Shown here piece after piece: positions 1 to 5,477 of a stretch of 9,810 bases of DNA. The position numbers were made by a program, and so were the translations under genes. Each line of letters opens with the position of its first letter. The first letter of the stretch is position 1. A model generated the notes under the pieces. That model saw only the letters and a list, made by a program, of their open reading frames with translations. It made no database searches and was not told the DNA's origin. This stretch comes from Lutispora sp. Its GTDB lineage: Bacteria; Bacillota; Clostridia; Lutisporales; Lutisporaceae. The DNA is taken from the NCBI GenBank assembly GCA_030834765.1, contig JAUQXG010000560.1, positions 1 to 9,810 on the forward strand, written 5' to 3'.

Positions 1-1
1 T

Positions 2-427
2 TGTGGAGCTTCGGAAATAATAGATGCAATGCTTAAAGTACATCAATATGTAATAATAAATGCCCCAAGTATTTCACAATATGCTGCAATAGAAGCCCTA
101 GAAAATGCGGATGACTATATAAAGGAAAAAGCATCTATTTACGATGAAAGAAGAAAATATATCATAAAAAGATTGAAAGAAATGAAGTTAAAGTGTTATG
201 CTCCAAAAGGCGCCTTTTATGTGTTTCCATCTATAAAAGACACTGGACTAAATTCAAAAGAATTTTGTGATAGACTGCTTAAGGAGGAGAAGGTTGCTGC
301 TGTTCCAGGCTACGAGTTCGGAGAATGCGGAGAAGGATATATAAGATGCTCCTATACTTTGCCAATGGATAAAATTGAAGTGGCTATGAATAGAATTGAA
401 AAGTTTGTTGCAGGCTTGAGGGTATAG
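2..427 (+). CDS. Class I/II PLP-dependent aminotransferase, C-terminal part (5' end outside window)
   Basis: The reading frame is open from position 2, so the gene starts left of the window and only about 141 C-terminal residues are visible. They fit the small domain of class I/II (fold type I) aminotransferases of the aspartate/aromatic, PatA-like group. The cues are an AML-K-HQY-I...AP...QYAAIEAL stretch near the left edge, then KRL (residues about 55-60), GAFYVFP (about 69-75), and GYIRCSYTLP near the end, whose Arg is expected to bind the substrate carboxylate. The PLP lysine lies upstream and cannot be checked. The substrate cannot be told from this part. The gene ends with TAG before the promoter and riboswitch of the B12 operon, so it is probably a separate transcription unit. 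An internal ATG at 29 is not the true start, because family-typical sequence runs through it. Confidence 0.85.
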   Translation, partial: CGASEIIDAMLKVHQYVIINAPSISQYAAIEALENADDYIKEKASIYDERRKYIIKRLKEMKLKCYAPKGAFYVFPSIKDTGLNSKEFCDRLLKEEKVAAVPGYEFGECGEGYIRCSYTLPMDKIEVAMNRIEKFVAGLRV

Positions 428-429
428 CC

Positions 430-460
430 GAGGAAAGTCATAGGTCCTCATATATTTTAT
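430..460 (+). terminator. Possible weak terminator after the aminotransferase gene
   Basis: Just after the TAG stop, GAGGA (430-434) can pair with TCCTC (445-449) across a 10-nt loop, followed by the AT-rich, T-containing stretch ATATATTTTATT. The stem is only 5 bp and the T-run is interrupted, so this is a weak candidate. It is favoured mainly by its position between a stop codon and a new promoter. Confidence 0.3.
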
Positions 461-488
461 TGACTATAAACATACATAATAATATAAT
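460..488 (+). promoter_or_regulatory. Sigma-A type promoter of the cobalamin operon
   Basis: A -35 box TTGACT (460-465) and a perfect -10 box TATAAT (483-488) are separated by 17 nt, the optimal spacing for housekeeping sigma factors. Transcription should begin at about 494-497, roughly 20 nt before the riboswitch aptamer. This is the only convincing promoter I found ahead of the ten-gene run, so it probably drives the whole operon, with control exerted by the riboswitch downstream. Confidence 0.8.
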
Positions 489-515
489 GAATATAATTGA
501 ATAGCTTGGATAAAA

Positions 516-668
516 ATGTGTGGTGCTCTATAAGAGTTAAAAGGGAAAACGGTGTAAATCCGTTACAGCCCCCGCTACTGTAAATGGGTATGAAATCTAA
601 ATGCCATTGGGTAAACCGAGAAGGCGAGAAAGTAAGATGATCCATTAGTCAGGAAACCTGCCGTATAT
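516..668 (+). ncRNA. Cobalamin (AdoCbl/B12) riboswitch aptamer
   Basis: The conserved cobalamin riboswitch elements occur in order. GTTAAAAGGGAA lies at 536-547, and the ACGGTG...CCGT helix follows. The B12 box AGCCCCCGCTACTG is at 567-580. A variable arm covers about 585-640, and the 3' signature AGTCAGGAAACCTGCC is at 647-662. A closing P1 helix can be drawn between 516-523 and 661-668 with some G-U pairs, and CTCT/AGAG (526-529/533-536) forms a short hairpin. The aptamer sits between a strong promoter and an intrinsic terminator, directly before cobT. In this family, ligand binding lowers expression of the downstream biosynthesis genes when B12 is plentiful. The exact ends and which cobalamin form is preferred are not read from the sequence. 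Confidence 0.95.
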
Positions 669-720
669 GAAATGTTCTACCTTCGGAGGGAGGGGAAGGA
701 ATTAGTATATTTGTATATAT

Positions 721-753
721 AATCCCGTACTCTTAGTACGGGATTTATTTTTT
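721..753 (+). terminator. Intrinsic terminator of the riboswitch expression platform
   Basis: AATCCCGTAC (721-730) and GTACGGGATT (736-745) form a perfect 10-bp stem with a TCTTA loop, followed by TATTTTTT (746-753). It lies 52 nt after the aptamer and upstream of the cobT ribosome binding site, so B12 control is most likely by transcription termination. I could not find a clear antiterminator strand in 669-720. A CCTTC...GAAGG pairing (about 680-700) exists there but does not obviously compete with this stem. Confidence 0.9.
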
Positions 754-771
754 GGGGGAGCGTGACATGAA

Positions 772-1845
772 TTGAAATTATTTAGCGAAGCTATAAATGG
801 TATTAAGCCTTTATACAAGGATGCAATGCAAGAGGCTCAAAAAAGAGTAGACTTTCTTGCGAAACCTCCAGGTAGTTTAGGCAAATTAGAAAGCATAGCT
901 GTACAGCTATCAGGTATAACAGGAAATATCATCAACAAAGTAGATAAGAAATGTACAATTGTAATGTGTTCAGATAATGGTATATTTGAAGAGGGAGTAA
1001 GTTCCTGTCCCCAAGTTATAACAGTTGCGCAAACGATAAATTTTATAAAAGGAATTACAGGGGTCGGCTTTTTATCGAAGCATGCAGGAGCAGATCTGAA
1101 GGTAGTTGATATTGGAATTAACGATGATATTGAATATCCTGGGCTAATAAATAAAAAAATCAGGAAAAGCACATGGAATATATCCAAAGGACCAGCGATG
1201 ACAAGAGCTGAGGCCTTTAAGGCTATAGAGATAGGCATTGAAATGGTGGGAATAGCTAAAGAAGAGGGATATTCTTTGCTTGGTACAGGGGAGATGGGCA
1301 TATGCAATACCAGCACAAGCAGTGCTGTACTGATAAGCTTAACAAGCTGTAGTATTGAAACTGCTGTAGGAAGAGGTGCAGGCCTTACGGATAAAGGATT
1401 TGAAAATAAAAAGGCAGCTATTAGCAGAGCGTTAGAAATAAATAATCCTGACAATAATGATGTGATTGATGTGCTTTCAAAAGTTGGAGGGTTTGATATA
1501 GCTGGTATGGCAGGTTGTTTCATAGGAGCAGCTTACTATAGAATACCTATATTGATAGATGGCTTTATATCAGCAGCTGCTGCACTTGTTGCATGTAAGA
1601 TCAATCCACTCGTAAAAGATTATTTGATACCTTCTCACAATTCAGCAGAGCCAGGGTTTGCTTTATTAATGAATGAACTAGGTATGTCACCACTTTTAGA
1701 CTTGAACATGAGATTAGGAGAAGGAAGCGGCTGTCCCCTTGCCTTTCATATCATATCGGCTTCCTGTGAAATGATGTCTAATATGGCAACCTTTGCTGAG
1801 GCAGAAATAAATGATGATTATTTAGAAGAATTGAGGAAGAAATAA
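772..1845 (+). CDS. cobT: Nicotinate-nucleotide--dimethylbenzimidazole phosphoribosyltransferase (CobT)
   Basis: CobT transfers phosphoribose from nicotinate mononucleotide to the lower-ligand base, giving the alpha-ribazole phosphate used in the nucleotide loop. The 357-residue length is normal for the family. Motifs in order: KPPGSLGKLE (31-40), SDNGIFEEGVSSCPQ (67-81), GEMGICNTSTSSAV (173-186), GRGAGL (200-205), GGFDIAGMAG, DGFISAAAALVA, SHNSAEPG and LGEGSG (315-320). Glu317 falls at the number used for the catalytic Glu of Salmonella CobT. Two positions differ from the common form: DNG instead of DHG, and Cys instead of Gly in GEMGI-C-NT. The start is TTG at 772: an in-frame TGA at 763-765 excludes earlier starts, and GGGGGAG (754-760) is the ribosome binding site, though its spacing of 11 nt is long. 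A nearer ATG (767) opens only a two-codon frame. This is the first gene of the operon, directly under riboswitch control. Confidence 0.97.
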   Translation: MKLFSEAINGIKPLYKDAMQEAQKRVDFLAKPPGSLGKLESIAVQLSGITGNIINKVDKKCTIVMCSDNGIFEEGVSSCPQVITVAQTINFIKGITGVGFLSKHAGADLKVVDIGINDDIEYPGLINKKIRKSTWNISKGPAMTRAEAFKAIEIGIEMVGIAKEEGYSLLGTGEMGICNTSTSSAVLISLTSCSIETAVGRGAGLTDKGFENKKAAISRALEINNPDNNDVIDVLSKVGGFDIAGMAGCFIGAAYYRIPILIDGFISAAAALVACKINPLVKDYLIPSHNSAEPGFALLMNELGMSPLLDLNMRLGEGSGCPLAFHIISASCEMMSNMATFAEAEINDDYLEELRKK

Positions 1846-2412
1846 ATGAATAAGAAGATTCTTGTTACAGGGGGTGCTAGAAGTGGTAAAAGCAGCTTTG
1901 CTGAAGAGATGGCAAAAGATATTGAAGGTGATATTTTATATATAGCAACAGCTGTAGCCTTTGACGAAGAAATGAAGCTTAGGGTGAAAAAACATAGAGA
2001 ATCTAGGCCGGAAGAGTGGAGCACCCACGAAGGCTATAGGGATTTGGATGAAGTTCTTATAAATAAGCCTGCAAATGTACAAGGCATATTGATTGACTGC
2101 ATAACAATCATGGCTACAAACCTGTTGTTTGATGCCATCGGCCTTGATAATGATATGCCAACAACAGCGGATTTTGAAGCAGCGGAAGTTAAAATAAATC
2201 AAGAAATACAAAAACTCCTTCAAGCAATCGATGCTACAGATGCTGATGTAATCATAGTTACAAATGAATTAGGAATGGGAATTGTTCCTGAAAATAAATT
2301 AGCAAGAGCTTATAGAGATATTGCAGGCAGGATAAACAGGCAAATTGCTCAGTGCTGTGATGAAGTATATCTTGTGGTTTGTGGAATACCTGTAAAGATA
2401 AAGCATTCTTGA
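1846..2412 (+). CDS. cobU: Adenosylcobinamide kinase / adenosylcobinamide-phosphate guanylyltransferase (CobU)
   Basis: CobU phosphorylates adenosylcobinamide and then transfers GMP to give AdoCbi-GDP, the acceptor for CobS. At 188 residues it is full length for the family. Visible motifs are the P-loop GGARSGKS (9-16), RVKKHRESRPEEW (46-58), ILIDCIT (81-87), and TNELGMGIVPENKLARAYRD near the C-terminus. His50 in the second motif corresponds by pattern to the guanylylated His of Salmonella CobU. The protein ends GIPVKIKHS, so the usual GIP...K ending is present. The ATG follows the cobT stop with no gap (TAAATG), and GAGG at 1833-1836 serves as the ribosome binding site within cobT, which implies coupled translation. 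About 140 nt separate it from cobS, an unusually wide space for this operon (see the repeat-like element at 2420-2546). Confidence 0.97.
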   Translation: MNKKILVTGGARSGKSSFAEEMAKDIEGDILYIATAVAFDEEMKLRVKKHRESRPEEWSTHEGYRDLDEVLINKPANVQGILIDCITIMATNLLFDAIGLDNDMPTTADFEAAEVKINQEIQKLLQAIDATDADVIIVTNELGMGIVPENKLARAYRDIAGRINRQIAQCCDEVYLVVCGIPVKIKHS

Positions 2413-2419
2413 GATGAGT

Positions 2420-2546
2420 GAGGAAGGTTGAAAAAACCAGAAAAGATATGAAAGAAGGTGCCGGCTCCATGCAAAGTTTTTCAATTGCATGACGAACAAG
2501 GTTCGTCTTAGTGCAACAAAAACAAGCGAAGCTTGTTCAGCATGGA
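2420..2546 (+). repeat. Palindrome-rich intergenic element before cobS (copy 1)
   Basis: This cobU-cobS spacer contains AAGGTTGAAAAAA (2424-2436), a purine-rich stretch, then an inverted repeat TCCATGC (2466-2472) / GCATGGA (2540-2546). Two perfect hairpins lie inside it: GACGAAC-AAG-GTTCGTC (2491-2507) and AACAAGC-GAA-GCTTGTT (2521-2537). CATGCAA (2468-2474) can pair instead with TTGCATG (2485-2491), and TTGCA (2485-2489) with TGCAA (2512-2516), so alternative folds exist. The block resembles the cbiX-cbiC spacer (9268-9364) in both left-hand sequence and terminal inverted repeat. In both places GCATGG ends exactly 8 nt before the next gene's ATG. It could be a dispersed short repeat or a cis-acting RNA; the sequence alone does not decide. 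Confidence 0.55.
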
Positions 2547-2551
2547 CATAA
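2428..2551 (+). other. Chain of three tiny overlapping reading frames ahead of cobS (translation uncertain)
   Basis: GAGG (2420-2423) precedes a TTG frame of 7 codons (2428-2451). Its TGA overlaps an ATG (ATGA at 2448) of a 14-codon frame (2448-2492). That TGA overlaps another ATG (ATGA at 2489) of a 20-codon frame ending TAA at 2549-2551, 2 nt before the cobS ATG. None of the peptides is recognisable. The tiling may pass ribosomes from cobU to cobS, which lacks its own Shine-Dalgarno, or it may be an accident of a decayed insertion. Confidence that any is a real gene is low. Confidence 0.2.
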
Positions 2552-2553
2552 TT

Positions 2554-3300
2554 ATGAGAATATTTATTTTAACTCTTCAGTTTTTAACTAGAATACCAAT
2601 AAACATAAATCTAGAGGCCAATAAAGAAGATTTTGCCAAGGGCATCATATATTTTCCCATAGTAGGATTGATTATTGGTGCCTTTAATACGATTTTTTAT
2701 ATGGGAGCTAATTATATTGCCTCCGGTTTATTTCCCATCATATGCGCTATCCTAGCAAATTGTATTATTACAGGAGCTTTGCATATAGATGGCCTTGCTG
2801 ATACCTGTGATGGGATTTTTTCTGCCAGAAGCAAGGAAAGAATGCTAGAGATTATGAAGGATAGCAGAATAGGAACAAATGGAGCAATCGCTATTTTATT
2901 TGATTTTTTATTAAGAATTTCTATACTGCAAAGCTTTAACAATAAAACTATATTGATTCCCATACTACTATCTCCAGTGATAGCAAAGACCTTGGTAGCT
3001 TTATTTATCGGTTTTTCAACTGATGCAAGGACTGGCGGAGGTATGGGGAGCTTATTTATGGAGAAATCAAGCAAATTAAGAGCAATGGGGGGGCTGGTAA
3101 TTGGATTCACCCTCATTGGTATTATTTCAGGTTTTTCGGGCATTATTTCACTTTTGATTTGTGGCGTTATTATGCTTATTTATATGGATTATATATATAA
3201 AAAAATTGATGGTATGACAGGAGACACATTGGGCGCTGCCAATGAAGTGATGGAAGTTGTTTTTTTAATCTCCTATGCACTGATTTGGAGGTTAGTTTGA
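2554..3300 (+). CDS. cobS: Adenosylcobinamide-GDP ribazoletransferase (cobalamin synthase, CobS)
   Basis: CobS joins AdoCbi-GDP to alpha-ribazole (or its phosphate) to complete the cobalamin nucleotide loop, acting in the membrane. From ATG 2554 the protein has 248 residues and begins MRIFILTLQFLTRIPI, the typical CobS N-terminus. Earlier in-frame starts at 2533 (TTG) and 2542 (ATG) lie inside a hairpin-rich spacer and add residues that do not look like CobS. Motifs in order are LTRIPI, YFPIVG, HIDGLADTCDG followed by DSRIGTNG (the Asp-rich metal/phosphate-binding region), GGGMGS, and DGMTGDTLGA near the end. Several hydrophobic segments suggest about six membrane helices. No clear Shine-Dalgarno precedes 2554, so translation may depend on upstream coupling or on the structure at 2466-2546. 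Part of the riboswitch-controlled operon. Confidence 0.95.
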   Translation: MRIFILTLQFLTRIPININLEANKEDFAKGIIYFPIVGLIIGAFNTIFYMGANYIASGLFPIICAILANCIITGALHIDGLADTCDGIFSARSKERMLEIMKDSRIGTNGAIAILFDFLLRISILQSFNNKTILIPILLSPVIAKTLVALFIGFSTDARTGGGMGSLFMEKSSKLRAMGGLVIGFTLIGIISGFSGIISLLICGVIMLIYMDYIYKKIDGMTGDTLGAANEVMEVVFLISYALIWRLV

Positions 3301-3345
3301 AAAGATTTCATCTTTTCAATTTAATTTGTGCAGCATAGCTGCAGT
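3300..3345 (+). repeat. Hairpin-containing spacer before cobC, related to the other cob spacers
   Basis: AAAAGAT-TTC-ATCTTTT (3300-3316) and TGCAGC-ATA-GCTGCA (3329-3343) are perfect small hairpins in the 61-nt gap between cobS and cobC. The segment TTTTCA...TTTGTGCA...TAGCTGCA (3313-3343) matches the 3' half of the cbiX-cbiC spacer (9329-9358) with few differences. It lacks the TCCATGC/GCATGGA ends, so it may be a reduced third copy. Neither hairpin is followed by a U-tract, so it is not a terminator. Confidence 0.4.
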
Positions 3346-3361
3346 TAGGAGTTTATATAAT

Positions 3362-3961
3362 ATGACTTTGATTTACCTTGTGAGACATGGAGAAAGTGAA
3401 TTAAATACAAAAGGTGTATATTATGGTTTTACAGATTGTAGTTTGAATGCAAATGGCATAAATCAATCAAAGGCACTGGGAGAAGTAATTGGTAAAGTTA
3501 AATTTAATGAGGTCATATCAAGCCCCTTAAAAAGAGCTTTAGAGACAGCCTGCATCATTTCAGGAAAAACATCTGAGGATATAGTAATTGATGAAAGATT
3601 AAAAGAACTGAATTTTGGAGAATGGGAAGGCAAACATTTTATAGATATTCAAAAAGAAAACAGTGAACTTTGGAACTTATGGAGTACAGCATGGAAAACA
3701 ACGGCACCTCCAATGGGTGAAAGCTTTATGAGTATGTATCAAAGAGTGGAAGATTGTCTGCAAGATATTTTATCCAAATATCGAAATAAAACCATACTTA
3801 TTGTTTCTCATCAAGGATGTTTAAGAGTAATAGCTTCTATACTATTGAACCTAAAGGAAGATGGCTATTGGAGCTTCGTATTTGATCATGGAAAATATAG
3901 TTTGATAGAAATGGATGAGGACTGCGCCATATTTAGAAAGGTTAACTGCTATTTGGAATAA
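3362..3961 (+). CDS. cobC: Alpha-ribazole phosphatase, histidine phosphatase family (CobC)
   Basis: The protein is a 199-residue member of the histidine phosphatase (phosphoglycerate mutase-like) superfamily. It carries LVRHGES (6-12, nucleophile His9), SSPLKRA (53-59), ELNFGEWEG (82-90, with the acid/base Glu) and VSHQGC (148-153, His150). In B12 synthesis such an enzyme removes phosphate from alpha-ribazole-5'-phosphate or from cobalamin-5'-phosphate. The family is broad, so the specific role rests on the position between cobS and cbiP. The start at ATG 3362 is supported by AGGAG (3347-3351) and by homology beginning at MTLIYLVRHGE. An in-frame TTG at 3326 would run through the spacer hairpin and is rejected. 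The next gene follows after 13 nt. Confidence 0.9.
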   Translation: MTLIYLVRHGESELNTKGVYYGFTDCSLNANGINQSKALGEVIGKVKFNEVISSPLKRALETACIISGKTSEDIVIDERLKELNFGEWEGKHFIDIQKENSELWNLWSTAWKTTAPPMGESFMSMYQRVEDCLQDILSKYRNKTILIVSHQGCLRVIASILLNLKEDGYWSFVFDHGKYSLIEMDEDCAIFRKVNCYLE

Positions 3962-3974
3962 TAAAGGATGAGTG

Positions 3975-5477
3975 ATGATGAAAAGTAAAAGTTTAATGAT
4001 TCAGGGAACTTCTTCATCTGTAGGTAAGAGTATCATAACTGCTGCCCTTTGCAGGATATTTACTCAGGATGGTTTTGATGTAAATCCCTTTAAATCTCAA
4101 AATATGTCTTTAAATTCGTATATAACCTATGAAGAGCATGAGATGGGCAGGGCTCAGGTCATTCAAGCGGAAGCCTGCAAAAAGGCACCGTCTTCAAAAA
4201 TGAATCCAATACTTCTAAAGCCTACCACAGATAGAAAGTCACAAGTCATACTAAATGGGAAAGTATATAAAAATATGGATGCTGTAGAATACTTTCAATT
4301 TAAACCTCAATTAAGAGAAATGGTAGCAGATACATACAATGAACTTTCTGATGCAAGTGACATTGTCGTGATTGAGGGAGCTGGAAGTCCGGCAGAGATA
4401 AACTTAAAAAAAGAGGATATCGTAAACATGGGTATGGCTAAAATTGCAAAAGCTCCTGTCATTTTAGTTGGAGATATTGATAAGGGAGGCGTATTTGCTG
4501 CTTTAGCTGGCACAATGCTGCTCCTTGATGAGGACGAGAGAAATCTTGTAAAGGGAGTCATAATCAATAAATTCAGGGGGAGTCTCGAAATACTGGAGCC
4601 AGGACTAAGACAGCTGGAAGAGATCATAAAAGTGCCGGTACTTGGTGTTGTGCCATATTTTGAGCTGAATATAGAAGATGAAGACAGTGTCAGCGATTGG
4701 TTTAAGCAAGATGAAAAATCGGAAAGAGATATTGATATCGCAATTATAAGGCTAAAACATATATCTAATTTTACAGATTTTAATTCCTTAAAACTGTTTC
4801 AAGATGCTGGAATCAGATTTGTTAAAAATAAAAGTGACCTTGGAAAGCCAGATATCATAATCATTCCAGGTACCAAAAATACCATTGAGGATATGTTGGC
4901 ACTGGAAGAAGCTGGCCTTGCCGAAGGGATAAAAGATAGCTATCAAGAGGGAGCCTTTGTTTTTGGCATATGCGGAGGTTATCAGATGTTAGGTAAAACC
5001 ATTGAAGATCCATTCAATGTTGAATCGTCCCAAGGAACGGTAGAAGGACTTGGACTCATAAACTCCAATACAATTTTTCTGCAAGATAAAACCACTACTT
5101 TATCTTCGGGCTATGTTGAATATTTTGATTGTCAGATATCAGGCTATGAAATTCATATGGGGCAGACAAAAGTGGAAAAGGATAAGCCTTTGCTAAAGAT
5201 TAGAACAAGAAGCAATATAGAAGTAGATGAAATAGATGGAGTGATAAGTGAAGATGGAAGAATATTCGGCACATATATCCATGGGATATTTGATAATACC
5301 ATCTTTACAAGAAGATTCTTAAACAAAGTGAGAGTACATAAAGGATTAGAAATCATAGATGATGTAGATTTTGATTATTTGAAGCATAAAGATCAACAGT
5401 ACAATGAATTAGCAGATTTGGTAAGAGAGCATTTGGATATGGAACAAATATATAAGATTGTTGAGAACGGTATATGA
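3975..5477 (+). CDS. cbiP: Cobyric acid synthase (CbiP), glutamine-hydrolysing
   Basis: CbiP amidates the b, d, e and g carboxylates of adenosylcobyrinic a,c-diamide using ATP and glutamine. About 500 residues is the usual length. The N-terminal half is a dethiobiotin-synthetase-like ATPase domain: P-loop GTSSSVGKS (11-19), IVVIEGAGSPAEINL (about 130-144), and GDIDKGGVFAA (about 166-176). The C-terminal half is a class I-type glutamine amidotransferase (CobB/CobQ type) with GICGGYQML (nucleophile Cys about 333) and FGTYIHGIF (His about 436). The related signature NLxxxD... of CbiA is absent, which separates the two. The start is among GTG 3972, ATG 3975 and ATG 3978; AAAGGA (3963-3968) fits 3975 or 3978 best. 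Its stop overlaps the cbiB start (ATGA at 5474-5477). Confidence 0.96.
   Translation: MMKSKSLMIQGTSSSVGKSIITAALCRIFTQDGFDVNPFKSQNMSLNSYITYEEHEMGRAQVIQAEACKKAPSSKMNPILLKPTTDRKSQVILNGKVYKNMDAVEYFQFKPQLREMVADTYNELSDASDIVVIEGAGSPAEINLKKEDIVNMGMAKIAKAPVILVGDIDKGGVFAALAGTMLLLDEDERNLVKGVIINKFRGSLEILEPGLRQLEEIIKVPVLGVVPYFELNIEDEDSVSDWFKQDEKSERDIDIAIIRLKHISNFTDFNSLKLFQDAGIRFVKNKSDLGKPDIIIIPGTKNTIEDMLALEEAGLAEGIKDSYQEGAFVFGICGGYQMLGKTIEDPFNVESSQGTVEGLGLINSNTIFLQDKTTTLSSGYVEYFDCQISGYEIHMGQTKVEKDKPLLKIRTRSNIEVDEIDGVISEDGRIFGTYIHGIFDNTIFTRRFLNKVRVHKGLEIIDDVDFDYLKHKDQQYNELADLVREHLDMEQIYKIVENGI

Noticed and set aside
837..1523. A 228-codon open frame on the minus strand inside cobT
   Set aside because: It is antisense to a full-length, motif-complete cobT, shows no family motif, and has no convincing ribosome binding site or promoter. 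It is a by-product of cobT codon use.
2428..2551. The cobU-cobS spacer as a second cobalamin riboswitch
   Set aside because: There is no B12 box and no GTTAAAAGGGAA-type core, and the spacer is too short for the aptamer.
2533..2553. Earlier cobS starts at TTG 2533 or ATG 2542
   Set aside because: The added residues do not fit the CobS N-terminus and the codons lie inside a perfect hairpin and inverted repeat. ATG 2554 gives the family-typical start.
2712..3143. A 143-codon minus-strand open frame within cobS
   Set aside because: It overlaps the conserved CobS motifs antisense, is low-complexity hydrophobic, and has no independent support.
3300..3343. The hairpins after cobS as an intrinsic terminator
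   Set aside because: Neither hairpin is followed by a run of T, and the cobC ribosome binding site comes directly after.
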